From NCBI RefSeq assembly GCF_016907995.1, contig NZ_JAFBDA010000017.1, positions 1-64,000 on the forward strand: a stretch of 64,000 nucleotides of DNA, read 5' to 3'. The translations under genes were made by a program, and so were the position numbers. The stretch comes from Clostridium sardiniense. Lineage in GTDB: Bacteria > Bacillota > Clostridia > Clostridiales > Clostridiaceae. The first letter of the stretch is position 1. Each line of letters begins with the position of its first letter. Of this stretch, positions 1-10,143 are shown in pieces. Under the pieces are notes generated by a model that did no database searches, had not been told where the DNA came from, and was given only the letters and a program-made list of their open reading frames with translations.

Positions 1-59
1 TCTCTTGAATTCATTTCTCTTTTAGTTAACATTTATATCACCCAAACTTATTTTACTTG

Positions 60-93
60 AAAAACAAAAGAGTGTCGACTTTGTCGACACTCT
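60..93 (-). terminator. Rho-independent terminator, probably the original guaA terminator
   Basis: A perfect 11-bp stem (69-79 with 83-93, loop TTT) is followed on the minus strand by a T-rich tract. It lies directly downstream of the displaced guaA 3' end (153-239), so it is probably the terminator that served guaA before the island inserted. Confidence 0.7.
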
Positions 94-94
94 G

Positions 95-124
95 AAAGGA
101 GCTATATAACTATAGCTCCTTTTA
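95..124. terminator. Second hairpin, possible bidirectional terminator
   Basis: A perfect 12-bp stem (95-106 with 111-122, loop TAAC) is followed by a short T run on the plus strand. It stands next to the hairpin at 60-93, so the site could stop transcription from both sides. Confidence 0.5.
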
Positions 125-152
125 ATTATTTTATCCCTAAATGTGTTTAATC

Positions 153-239
153 TTATTCCCACTCAATAGTTGCTGGTGGCTTAGAAGTTATATCATAAAC
201 AATTCTGTTTACTCCTTTAACTTCATTAACTATTCTTCT
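153..239 (-). repeat. Displaced 3' end of guaA (outer attachment-site copy)
   Basis: These 87 bases match the last 28 codons and the stop of intact guaA (5474-5560) at every position but one. The difference, position 183 against 5504, is the third base of a serine codon (TCT here, TCA in the intact gene), so the encoded peptide is identical. Homology ends abruptly at 240. This is the pattern left when an integrase recombines in the guaA 3' end and the incoming element rebuilds the gene. The fragment has no start and is not a gene. Confidence 0.9.
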
Positions 240-419
240 GTCCGTTCATTTATAACAGTTTACCTAATTATAAAATCTACTTATTTATAAACTAGGTATA
301 AGTTCCCTATATAATATAGTTTTGTCAATCTCATTTATATAAATTTATATTATAAAAGTTAACATTTATAATTAGCGATTTTCTTATCCTTTTAGTCATC
401 CTTTGTTAATATAGGTATC

Positions 420-1187
420 CTAAGTTTTACCCATTACAATACTCTTATCCTCAACTCTAGTTTGTAATATAATATCTGTTCTTCCAAATGCAACTATATC
501 TGCTAAGTTTCCAACATCAAGAACTAATGGTCGTGGCTCTCTATCAACCCCTAATGCAATTCTAAATTCGCTTTGATATTTATATTTTTTTCTCTTTCTG
601 AATGTTCCTAGTTCAACATATGCACCATTAATTTCAACATACTCCACATAACCATATCTTAACTCTTTAGTTATGTTGTACTCTAATTTATTAACTGCTC
701 TTTCAACCCTATTGATAAATTCCTCTTTATTTAAAACTATTGCACAATAATCCCCAAATTCTGAAATCATTCTGTCATCAATTTTAGTTACTAAGTTATT
801 TTCTAAATCAACCCATATACTATACATACAAAATACATTTTCAATATTTTTACCTCTTCCTAATTGTACATTCCATACTGGAATACCTTTATGTTCAAAC
901 TCACCTCTTTTACCTTGATATATCTTTGGTTCACCATCTGAATAATCTATAACAGTTTCAATATTATCAGTAGGATTTAATACCACTTGTGTTCCCTCAT
1001 AACTATCATATTGACCTTCTGAAAGTTCTTCTTGTTGTTCTATTTGAGAAAACTTAAAATTAGTATTCATAAATAACTTACCGTTTATGAAATCTTCTAA
1101 ATGCTCTTGCTTTTTACACACCTTTACTAACATTCCAAATAAAAAATTCTTATCAATATGTTTTGGTTTATATATGGTTTGTTTCAT
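420..1187 (-). CDS. DUF2971-like protein, island cargo
   Basis: The product is 255 residues. I start it at the ATG at 1187 because a strong AGGGGGA ribosome site precedes it; an upstream in-frame start at 1232 has none. I do not know its function. The N-terminal half has a segment (LFMNT, then YDSYEG) and the C-terminal half has SEFRIAL followed by a V-A-F-G turn. These parallel the F-S-N, N-D and N-E-F-R-Y, I-Y-I-G segments of its upstream neighbour at 1264-2067, so both probably belong to the DUF2971 fold. No signal peptide or membrane segment is visible. It lies 76 bp downstream of that neighbour on the same strand and is probably co-transcribed. DUF2971 genes are frequent in accessory islands; a defence or toxin role is inference. 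Confidence 0.7.
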   Translation of the reverse strand: MKQTIYKPKHIDKNFLFGMLVKVCKKQEHLEDFINGKLFMNTNFKFSQIEQQEELSEGQYDSYEGTQVVLNPTDNIETVIDYSDGEPKIYQGKRGEFEHKGIPVWNVQLGRGKNIENVFCMYSIWVDLENNLVTKIDDRMISEFGDYCAIVLNKEEFINRVERAVNKLEYNITKELRYGYVEYVEINGAYVELGTFRKRKKYKYQSEFRIALGVDREPRPLVLDVGNLADIVAFGRTDIILQTRVEDKSIVMGKT

Positions 1188-1263
1188 ACTTCCCCCTACT
1201 ATTACTCTTTTATAGACACTGACTAATATCAATTATAATCATGAGTAGATTTAGAGAATATTA

Positions 1264-2067
1264 TTATCCATTTATATAAGTATAATAATATTCTTTATCA
1301 AATATCTTCTCTTGCAAATATCCATTTCTTATATAGAATCTAATATCTCCTGCAAGCTTTTCTTTAATTTTTAATAGTAACTTTAGACTATCTCTATCAT
1401 GTTTATCTCCTATATATATACTATCAATGCATTTTTTAAAATCATCTAAATAGAAATATTTTTGTTCATTATCCCAAAAATAAAATAAATATCTAAATTC
1501 ATTCTCTATTTCCCAATCTTTAGATTTAATACTAAACATTCGTTTGGCCCAATATACGTCTGGCATTGGTGCTACATATTTTTTTCTTTCTATAGATTTA
1601 ATGTAAATATTGTTATCCTGTTCTATCTCTTCATTACTTTTATAATTTATTCTAAATTTCCTTATATGCCCATTATACGAAGGCTTCATCAAATCGTCAT
1701 CATTATTAACATTTTCAACAATAGAGTCTAATATATCTTTATTTATTTTTAAGCAAACGCCCTCACCTCTATCTCCATAATGACCCCACATTGATGGCTT
1801 ATTTCTAATATCGCCTTCATTCTCAAAAATGTTAAAACAACCTAAAAATGTTTTACTTCTTAGCTTTATTTCATCCTCTACAAGCTCATTATTAAACATA
1901 TATCTTTTACTATCATTGTAATACCTTTTATGTATTGGAATTGATTCATTTATGTCATTCATATAAAGCACATTGCTAAATCTAAATTCATCTGTAACAA
2001 GAATTTTCATCAAACTGTCAACCGTTGTAAAGTGTAACAAATATTTAATATCATCTTTATTATCCAT
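1264..2067 (-). CDS. DUF2971 family protein, island cargo
   Basis: The product is 267 residues from the ATG at 2067, which has GGGGTGG six bases upstream; the in-frame start at 2082 lies inside that ribosome site. Near the N-terminus it reads YLLHFTT, then SLMKIL, then FRFSN and NDINES, the usual opening of DUF2971 proteins. W-G-H-Y-G lies in the middle, and the C-terminal part has NEFRYLFY and then IYIG. The family function is not established as far as I know. The gene diverges from the nuclease/ATPase operon at 2699 and precedes a second, more divergent DUF2971-like gene. The family call is fairly firm; the role is unknown. Confidence 0.75.
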   Translation of the reverse strand: MDNKDDIKYLLHFTTVDSLMKILVTDEFRFSNVLYMNDINESIPIHKRYYNDSKRYMFNNELVEDEIKLRSKTFLGCFNIFENEGDIRNKPSMWGHYGDRGEGVCLKINKDILDSIVENVNNDDDLMKPSYNGHIRKFRINYKSNEEIEQDNNIYIKSIERKKYVAPMPDVYWAKRMFSIKSKDWEIENEFRYLFYFWDNEQKYFYLDDFKKCIDSIYIGDKHDRDSLKLLLKIKEKLAGDIRFYIRNGYLQEKIFDKEYYYTYING

Positions 2068-2698
2068 AACTTTCCACCCCATTTTTATTATACATTACTC
2101 AATACTATGTTTACTATACTCTTTATTCTTTTATATTTCTCATCTTGATAATAACATTACACTTAATTAAATCAAAAATTTATTGACTTAATTGATACTT
2201 TTATTTTTTAATATTTATCCAATAACACTTCTACCACTATTCCAAGTAATTTGTTGTTTTTTTCAACTATATAATCAACACTTAAAAGTTTATTTAATTT
2301 TATTATCAAAAAACATAGCTCCTAACCTTAATATTTAAATAATTCTATAGACTCTGACTATACTGTATGCATATAATTAATTTATAAAATCATTAAAACA
2401 TGCACCTAAAAAACTAATGATAAAATATCAAAAAATTTCTAGCTTTAATTATTTTAGAAAACTTTCACTAAAAAATATTAAGAAAAAAGTAAAAATATTT
2501 ATTGGGTATAGGAGAAAAGTAATAGACGTAGCTATAATTAAAAATATATATTTTTCTTATAAGTATGACAATAAAACTTAGATATTCCCTATATTTTAAA
2601 GTAAGAAATGTCTAAAATAATCATTTGCATTAGCAACAACTAACTTAAAGAGGATATAATGCTATACATCTACAATTAACAAGGTGGTGATATAAAAG
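2068..2698. other. Divergent intergenic region of the island
   Basis: About 630 AT-rich bases lie between the DUF2971 pair and the nuclease/ATPase operon. A TATAAT at 2655-2660 could serve the plus-strand operon but has no good -35 at the right distance. A minus-strand TATAAT at 2087-2092 could serve the DUF2971 genes. I see no ORF, tRNA, strong hairpin or repeat array. Confidence 0.4.
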
Positions 2699-3724
2699 GT
2701 GGATATAAAACAACTTGTTGGACTTATTTCAGAAATGTCTGATAAAGAAAATGGTGGCGATAATGCTCTTAATGGTTTCGAATTCCAAGTTTCATCGGCT
2801 ATTTACTTAGCTTTTGAACAATACAAGGAAGATTGTGATTTTGCGTTGATGTATGAAAAATTGGAAGACTTTATAATAATTAATGATAAAATCAATTTAT
2901 ATCAAGCTAAGGGAGTAAACTTTAACATTACCCCCCATCAACTAATTGTGAATCGAAGTAAAACTACAGAACATGAATCTATTATTGAGAAAATGTATGA
3001 TAATTATTTACAAGTAAAAGAAGCAATTGAAAATATTGAAGTCGAAACTAATTTAATAATATGTGAAACTAAAACATTTTCTAAAGAACTATGGGATACA
3101 TCAGAAGCTTATGACAAAGAAATAAAAAGTGTTTCTTTTGACAATTTGGGGGAAACATGTAAAAATCATATTTTAAATGGTACAAGGCATCAAGAATATG
3201 AGTGGTCTAATATAAAGGCAAGAAGACTAATTCCCAAACTTCGACATGAAGAAGTGACGAGAATGTTCATTGAAGATGTTATAACTGAAAAAAAAGGTGA
3301 AAATAAGATTAATAGTAAAGCACTATATGGGGCTTTAGTATATGAGATTAATAATATAAGAAAGAATAAGAGTTTTATTTCGAATGAATCTTTAGATAAT
3401 AGTTTATCTGGATTCCTTACTTTAGAATCTGATATTAAATTTGATAATATAAAATTTTTATTAGATTCAAAAGATCAAAGAAACTTAAGAATAATAAGGA
3501 ATTTCGAAGAATTCAAAAATTCTTATAGTATAACTAATCATCCAGTAAATAATGATTTTAATCTAATTTCAAGCATATATAACACTAACTTTAATGATAT
3601 ATACGAATTTTTAGAAGAACTAAAATCTAATATTTTATGTGTAGATTTATTAAACAGATTAAATCAGTTTGAACTAATAGCTTTGATATTACTTGTTATA
3701 TGTAAAGAGGAGGGACTTACGTGA
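2699..3724 (+). CDS. Cap4/DUF4297-like nuclease, LmuA-like effector candidate
   Basis: The product is 341 residues and starts at a GTG with AAGGTGG eight bases upstream. The N-terminal 80 residues look like the PD-(D/E)xK nuclease domain of Cap4/DUF4297 proteins: G26-F-E-F-Q30, then L-E56-D57-F in a hydrophobic strand, then Y-Q69-A-K71. The remainder is probably helical and unrecognised, perhaps the part that contacts the ATPase. The last four bases overlap the SMC-like gene (GTGA), so the two are translationally coupled. Nuclease next to SMC-like ATPase is the core of Lamassu and of ABC-three-component systems, where the ATPase senses foreign DNA and releases the nuclease. Role by analogy only; no third component (LmuC) is seen unless fused here. 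Confidence 0.65.
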   Translation: MDIKQLVGLISEMSDKENGGDNALNGFEFQVSSAIYLAFEQYKEDCDFALMYEKLEDFIIINDKINLYQAKGVNFNITPHQLIVNRSKTTEHESIIEKMYDNYLQVKEAIENIEVETNLIICETKTFSKELWDTSEAYDKEIKSVSFDNLGETCKNHILNGTRHQEYEWSNIKARRLIPKLRHEEVTRMFIEDVITEKKGENKINSKALYGALVYEINNIRKNKSFISNESLDNSLSGFLTLESDIKFDNIKFLLDSKDQRNLRIIRNFEEFKNSYSITNHPVNNDFNLISSIYNTNFNDIYEFLEELKSNILCVDLLNRLNQFELIALILLVICKEEGLT

Positions 3725-5400
3725 ATTTCTGTATAAATAAATTTTCAATACTATCTAAGAACTTGAATAAATCGTTTAGCGAGACTTTTGAAGAAGGAAT
3801 TAACTTAATAGTAGGTGAAAAAGATTCTGGAAAAACATCATTAGCTAGAGCTATAATGTTTACCCTAGGGTGTGATGTTAATAACTTTGATTTAAAAAGT
3901 AGAATTCCTGATATAGTTTTCATCTTAGAGTTTTCATTAGATAATCAAAAATATACATTGGTAAGAAAACAATTAACTACTAGAGGCAGGGGGAAGAACT
4001 ACTTCAAGCTTATCTATAATGATGAAGAAGAAATATTTTTTGATACAAAAACATTTGCTGAACGATTGAACAGTCTTTTGAAAATAAACATTATTATGTT
4101 AAATAAAGCTAATGAAAGGACTTATCTTTATCCTAATCATATATTTTTACCATTTTTTATCGACCAAGATTATAGCTGGCAAAGCTATTTAAAATCTACA
4201 TTTTCCGGTCTGAACTTTATATATAATTATAGAAAAATAATCTTAGAATATTACAGTGGAATGCGTTCTAATCAATATTATGAATTATTATTAAAGAAAA
4301 ATGAGTTAATCAAAGAATATCAAAAGTTAGAAGCTTTGATAGACAGTAAACAAATGATATATCAAGAAAATATAAATAACATGAAAATTATTGAAGATGT
4401 AGATATCGAGAATTTTAAAGAAAAGTATAAAGTAGTACTAAATATCTATAATAATATTATCAAAACTGAACATCAACTAAAAAATAAATATAACGAGTTA
4501 ATTTATGAAAAAAATTCATTAATAAAACAATATAAGCGTCTAAATTTAACAATTGAAACAATTATACCTGATGAACTTGAGGAGCATTGCCCTAACTGTG
4601 AACAAATAATTTATAAGCAACTAGATGAAAATTACAAATTACTTATTTCAAAAGAGAATTTAATCAATGAACGTGAAAAAATTCAGATGCAGCTAAAAGA
4701 TATTGAAGAGAAAATTTCTATAACGAATACTCAAATTAGGGAAATAAACTCAAAGGGAACTGAAATTGAAAGTAAACTAAATGCTGATGAAAGTATGGTG
4801 TCTTTGGCAGAACGAGCAGAAAGTTATGCATTTTCTAAAATAAATGATAACTTATACAAAGAAATCGACAAATTGATTCTACAGAAAGAAACTAAAAAAA
4901 GAGATCATAAAAATGTTGAATTGCAGCTGAACAAGCTAAATGATAATGATGTTACTAAAAAATATCAGAAGTTGATGATTGAAGCTTATAAGGATTTAAA
5001 TATTAGTTTTTCTTACAAAAATTATTACACCAGTAATTTAGAATCTGTAAATATCAACTTGTCCGGTGCATCAAAAGTGCAAGCTTTTCTAGCTCAATAT
5101 CTGTCTATTTTTAAGTTAACTTTATTGAATTCAGAAAGTGTTAATATCCCAATGTTTATTGATACTTATTTAAAAGATGATCTTAATCACAATGAAATAA
5201 ATAAAACTACAGACTTTGTTTTCAGAAAATTGAGTGAAAGTCATCAAGCCTTTATATACATTTCGAATAATAGTGATACTCTAGCTAGAATAGAAAATTA
5301 CAGTTATAAATATAAAAAAATAGAACTTGAAAGTGAGAAGCAATTATTTACTAAGGATTATATGACCATCTACTCAGAGTATAAGAAATTTTTAGAGTAA
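3721..5400 (+). CDS. SMC/Rad50-like ATPase with CxxC hook, LmuB-like
   Basis: The product is 559 residues from a GTG that overlaps the stop of the nuclease gene. The order is that of an SMC/Rad50 half-molecule: P-loop G32-E-K-D-S-G-K38-T39 near the N-terminus, long charged coiled coil, a zinc-hook-like C290-P-N-C293 almost exactly in the middle, a second coiled coil, an ABC signature L447-S-G-A, and a Walker B strand ending in D481. The residue after D481 is threonine where catalytic ABC ATPases have glutamate. It is much shorter than true SMC proteins (over 1,000 residues), as expected for defence-type ATPases. It ends at the terminator 5408-5444. Inferred role: sensor/switch for the nuclease encoded upstream. 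Confidence 0.7.
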   Translation: MNFCINKFSILSKNLNKSFSETFEEGINLIVGEKDSGKTSLARAIMFTLGCDVNNFDLKSRIPDIVFILEFSLDNQKYTLVRKQLTTRGRGKNYFKLIYNDEEEIFFDTKTFAERLNSLLKINIIMLNKANERTYLYPNHIFLPFFIDQDYSWQSYLKSTFSGLNFIYNYRKIILEYYSGMRSNQYYELLLKKNELIKEYQKLEALIDSKQMIYQENINNMKIIEDVDIENFKEKYKVVLNIYNNIIKTEHQLKNKYNELIYEKNSLIKQYKRLNLTIETIIPDELEEHCPNCEQIIYKQLDENYKLLISKENLINEREKIQMQLKDIEEKISITNTQIREINSKGTEIESKLNADESMVSLAERAESYAFSKINDNLYKEIDKLILQKETKKRDHKNVELQLNKLNDNDVTKKYQKLMIEAYKDLNISFSYKNYYTSNLESVNINLSGASKVQAFLAQYLSIFKLTLLNSESVNIPMFIDTYLKDDLNHNEINKTTDFVFRKLSESHQAFIYISNNSDTLARIENYSYKYKKIELESEKQLFTKDYMTIYSEYKKFLE

Positions 5401-5407
5401 TATATCT

Positions 5408-5444
5408 AAAAAAACCCACCAGAAAATTTCTGATGGGTTTTTTG
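5408..5444. terminator. Bidirectional terminator between the ATPase gene and guaA
   Basis: A stem of about 15 bp (5410-5425 with 5427-5442) has A runs before it and T runs after it. It can end the plus-strand island operon and the minus-strand guaA transcript. Confidence 0.85.
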
Positions 5445-5473
5445 TTGTGAAAACAAGTAATTTATTTTTACTT

Positions 5474-5560
5474 TTATTCCCACTCAATAGTTGCTGGTGG
5501 CTTTGAAGTTATATCATAAACAATTCTGTTTACTCCTTTAACTTCATTAACTATTCTTCT
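5474..5560 (-). repeat. guaA-proximal attachment-site copy
   Basis: This is the second copy of the 87-base repeat, here forming the real 3' end of guaA (codons 483 to stop). See the copy at 153-239. Confidence 0.9.
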
Positions 5561-7006
5561 TGATACTAAATCTAATAATTCATATGGTATTCTTGCCCAC
5601 TCTGAAGTCATAGCATCACTTGAAGTAACAGCTCTAAGTGCTATTGTATGGCAGTAAGTTCTTTCATCTCCCATAACTCCAACTGATTTTATGTTTGGAA
5701 GACAAGCGAAGTATTGCCATATAGTTTCATCAAGATTTGCATTAGCTATTTCTTCTCTGAAAATTGCATCTGCTTCTCTAACTATTTCAAGCTTTTCTTC
5801 TGTTATATCTCCAAGTACTCTTATTGCAAGTCCTGGACCTGGGAATGGCTGTCTCCATACTAATTTATGAGGTATTCCAAGCTCTTCTCCAACAGCTCTA
5901 ACTTCATCTTTAAATAATTCTCTTAAAGGCTCTATTAGATCAAATTCCATATCTTCTGGAAGTCCTCCAACGTTATGGTGAGACTTAATAACAGCTGATG
6001 TATCAGTTCCACTTTCAACGATATCTGGATAGATTGTTCCTTGAACTAAGTAGTCTATATCTCCAACTTTCTTAGCTTCTTCTTCAAATACTCTTATGAA
6101 TTCTTCTCCAATAATCTTTCTCTTAGTTTCTGGATCTGAAACTCCTTTAAGCTTTCCTAAGAATCTGTCTTGTGCATTAACTCTTATAATGTTCATATCA
6201 AATTCTTTCTTAAATACTCTCTCAACAGTATCTCCTTCATCTTTTCTTAAAAGACCGTGGTCTACGAAGATACAAGTTAAGTTATGACCTATAGCTTTAT
6301 GAACTATCATAGCAGCAACTGATGAATCAACACCACCTGATAATGCACATAAAACTTTCTTATCTCCAACTAATTCTTTGATTTCTTTTATTTTATCTTC
6401 TGCAAATGAAGCCATTGTCCAAAGACTTTCTAATCCACAAATTTCATGTAAGAAATTTTGAATCATCTTTTGTCCAAATGGAGTATGTTCTACTTCTGGA
6501 TGGAATTGAACTCCATAAAGATTTCTTTCTTCATTTTCCATTGCAGCTACTGGACATACTTCTGTATGCGCAATTATTTTGAAGCCTTCTGGTGCTTCAC
6601 TTATGTAATCAGTATGACTCATCCAACAGATATCTTTTGAGTCTATTCCTTTAAATAATCTTGATGAATTGTCTAAGTTTATTTCAGTCTTTCCATATTC
6701 TCTAACTGGAGCTGTAGCAACTTTTCCACCTAAAGTGTGAGCCATAAGTTGGTCTCCATAACAAATTCCAAGTACAGGAATTCCTAAATTGAATACCTCT
6801 TCGTTCACTCTTGGTGCACCTTCGCCATATACACTGTTTGGTCCACCTGTAAATATTATTCCCTTAGGATTCTTTTCTTTTATTTTTTCTATTGTATAGC
6901 TATATGGAATTATTTCACAATAAACTCCACATTCTCTTACTCTTCTTGCTATAAGTTGATTATATTGTCCACCAAAGTCAACAACTAAAACTAAATCTTT
7001 CTTCAT
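5474..7006 (-). CDS. guaA: GMP synthase, glutamine-hydrolysing
   Basis: The 510-residue enzyme converts XMP, ATP and glutamine to GMP, the last step of guanine nucleotide synthesis. The N-terminal class I glutamine amidotransferase domain shows the nucleophile motif GICYGDQ and the histidine/glutamate of QFHPEVEH. The ATP-pyrophosphatase domain has the P-loop SGGVDSS, and the C-terminal dimerisation domain ends KPPATIEWE. The length is normal and the start has AGGAGG close by. It lies downstream of guaB with about 240 bases between. Its last 28 codons are duplicated at 153-239, so the present 3' end was probably supplied by the island and is fully functional in sequence. Confidence 0.98.
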   Translation of the reverse strand: MKKDLVLVVDFGGQYNQLIARRVRECGVYCEIIPYSYTIEKIKEKNPKGIIFTGGPNSVYGEGAPRVNEEVFNLGIPVLGICYGDQLMAHTLGGKVATAPVREYGKTEINLDNSSRLFKGIDSKDICWMSHTDYISEAPEGFKIIAHTEVCPVAAMENEERNLYGVQFHPEVEHTPFGQKMIQNFLHEICGLESLWTMASFAEDKIKEIKELVGDKKVLCALSGGVDSSVAAMIVHKAIGHNLTCIFVDHGLLRKDEGDTVERVFKKEFDMNIIRVNAQDRFLGKLKGVSDPETKRKIIGEEFIRVFEEEAKKVGDIDYLVQGTIYPDIVESGTDTSAVIKSHHNVGGLPEDMEFDLIEPLRELFKDEVRAVGEELGIPHKLVWRQPFPGPGLAIRVLGDITEEKLEIVREADAIFREEIANANLDETIWQYFACLPNIKSVGVMGDERTYCHTIALRAVTSSDAMTSEWARIPYELLDLVSRRIVNEVKGVNRIVYDITSKPPATIEWE

Positions 7007-7075
7007 GCGCTCCTCCTAGATATGTTAAATTAAAATATTACTATTTTTACATTTTATTGATAACTAATTATAACA

Positions 7076-7103
7076 TATTAGGAGAGAAAAATCCCTCCTA
7101 ATA
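7076..7103 (-). terminator. Hairpin between guaB and guaA, weak terminator
   Basis: A 9-bp stem (7076-7084 with 7095-7103) lies downstream of guaB on the minus strand but has only a short T-rich tail. It may attenuate read-through from guaB into guaA. Confidence 0.35.
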
Positions 7104-7246
7104 CGAATGTTTTTTACATATTTATCTTTATTTTTCGTTTTAATTATAATTTCTCTATACTTTTTCTTTAAATTTCCGTGTTATTTATTATATACATAGT
7201 TATAGTTTACTTATTTTGTTATTTCAATACTCAAATTATAATATTA

Positions 7247-8713
<1,467 letters not shown>

Positions 8714-8787
8714 CTATTTTACCTAATACTTTCATAACAAAATAATTTTTGCAAGATAACTTGCATTTTCCGCCTAAATTTATGTAT

Positions 8788-8942
8788 AAAAAAAGCACAT
8801 TAACTTCCTAAGTGAAGTTAATATGCCATATGCTTTCATGCAATAAGGGTTAGTATGACCCCTTGGTATATTAAATCCACTCATAGTCGGAAATTTAAGG
8901 TTCCCGGTAGATACTCCCTGCCATATTCAGGGGATATACGAG
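8788..8942 (-). promoter_or_regulatory. Guanine riboswitch with terminator, upstream of guaB
   Basis: On the minus strand the aptamer (8942 down to 8880) has the purine-riboswitch three-way junction: a P1 pair (CTCGTA with TATGAG), the J2/3 core TATCTACC and the 3' junction GACTATG. The base equivalent to position 74 of the xpt aptamer is C, which specifies guanine or hypoxanthine and not adenine. It is followed by an expression platform with a strong terminator (8788-8826, T7 tail). Binding should terminate guaB transcription. Confidence 0.92.
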
Positions 8943-8977
8943 TTTTAAATGTGCATTTCGTTTTTAAAATTAAACTA

Positions 8978-9006
8978 ATTATAAATTACATCTTAATTAA
9001 AGTCAA
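8978..9006 (-). promoter_or_regulatory. guaB promoter
   Basis: TTGACT and TATAAT are separated by exactly 17 bases, about 35 bases upstream of the guanine aptamer. The remaining 270 bases up to the prepilin peptidase gene at 9278 show nothing else recognisable. Confidence 0.8.
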
Positions 9007-9277
9007 TATATTTTTTGAATGAATTATTGCAATTATTAATAAAATGAAACACCAACATATCTTTACACTAACTTTATTATATATGAAATAAACCTTTCAT
9101 GATTAAAATATCTCATACACCATAATTTCTTCTTGATTTTATTTTAAATTAAAAAAATAACTTAAAATCTTATAATTTAGTCATTTCTTTTTTATGTTAT
9201 TCTAGCTTTTTTATTATAATTTATTAATTTATATCTGAAATTATTAAAGTTCCCCAGAATATCTAATCTAATGCTTA

Positions 9278-10045
9278 CTAATAAAAAAAGCTTCCTAAAT
9301 ACCAATCTAAAATTTGATTTCCACATATAAAAGTTATAAATGTAGCAGCTACAATATATGGTCCAAAAGCTATGGCTTCTTTTCCATTCCTTTTCTTAAA
9401 GATAATTAAGTAAATTGCATATACACCACCTAAAATTATGGAGATAAATAAATTTAACAAATTTAGTTTTAACCCTAAAAATATACCAATCATAAATATA
9501 ATCTCTACGTCTCCCCAACCCATACCATTAGTCGTCCAAACAATTATTCCTAATATCCCCGCTGGTATAAGTGCACCTATAGCTGCATTTATTAAATTTA
9601 ACTTTTCACTTGTAATAAGAGTTATTGTTAAAAATATAATCCCCAAAATTATTCCTGTCATTATTACTGAAGAGTATACATATTGAGTTTTATAATCTAT
9701 AATTCCAATTACTAAAAGGACTGATGTTAAGGTTACAAATTTAAAAAATTCTATACTTAATCCAAACTTTAAATACACGATTATAAAAAGAATTCCAGTT
9801 GCTACTTCTATTAATGGATATTGAATAGATACCTTATCATCACAATACCTACACTTTCCTTTTAAAGCTAAAAAGCTTATTATAGGTACTAAATCTTTTC
9901 CTTTAAGTTTCGTATTGCAACTTCCACAATATGATGCTGGAAATACTATTGATTCTTCTTTTGGTATCCTAAATATGCATACATTTAAAAAGCTTCCTAT
10001 TATTGATCCAAATAAGAATATTATTAATTCTATAACTAAATCCAT
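9278..10045 (-). CDS. Prepilin peptidase (type IV leader peptidase, A24)
   Basis: The 255-residue polytopic membrane protease cleaves and usually N-methylates type IV prepilins. It opens with a membrane segment GSIIGSFLNVCIFRIP, followed by a cytoplasmic zinc loop with two CxxC pairs (C-G-S-C and C-R-Y-C), then about seven membrane helices. Both catalytic aspartates of A24 proteases are visible, in GIIDYKT and GMGWGDVE. A pilin-like gene lies 99 bases upstream and is the likely substrate. No pilus ATPase or PilC gene is in the window, so the rest of the machinery must be elsewhere. Confidence 0.93.
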   Translation of the reverse strand: MDLVIELIIFLFGSIIGSFLNVCIFRIPKEESIVFPASYCGSCNTKLKGKDLVPIISFLALKGKCRYCDDKVSIQYPLIEVATGILFIIVYLKFGLSIEFFKFVTLTSVLLVIGIIDYKTQYVYSSVIMTGIILGIIFLTITLITSEKLNLINAAIGALIPAGILGIIVWTTNGMGWGDVEIIFMIGIFLGLKLNLLNLFISIILGGVYAIYLIIFKKRNGKEAIAFGPYIVAATFITFICGNQILDWYLGSFFY

Positions 10046-10065
10046 TATATTCCTCTATCCTTTAA

Positions 10066-10095
10066 TAAAAACCTGTTAATTTCTTAAACAGGTTC
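10066..10095 (-). terminator. Terminator after the pilin-like gene
   Basis: The inverted repeat AACCTGTT / AACAGGTT is followed on the minus strand by a T-rich tract. It sits between the pilin-like gene and the prepilin peptidase gene and may let only part of the transcripts through. Confidence 0.65.
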
Positions 10096-10143
10096 TTATT
10101 TCCTTCATCTTACTAATTTAAATTTTCATCATCATTAATATGC

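Larger units (their letters stand above)
153..5560. mobile_element. Genomic island at the guaA 3' end, about 5.3 kb with its repeats
   Basis: The island is bounded by the direct repeats 153-239 and 5474-5560. It holds two minus-strand DUF2971-like genes and a plus-strand nuclease/SMC-ATPase pair, and ends in its own terminator beside guaA. I see no integrase, excisionase or transposase inside it. It is either a remnant, a satellite mobilised by an enzyme from elsewhere, or the inner part of a longer array that continues left of base 1. The 3' end of guaA is a known integration hot spot in many bacteria. Confidence 0.8.

Noticed and set aside
1973..2170. Plus-strand ORF of 65 codons
   Set aside because: It is antisense to the DUF2971 gene start, has no ribosome site and a low-complexity hydrophobic product.
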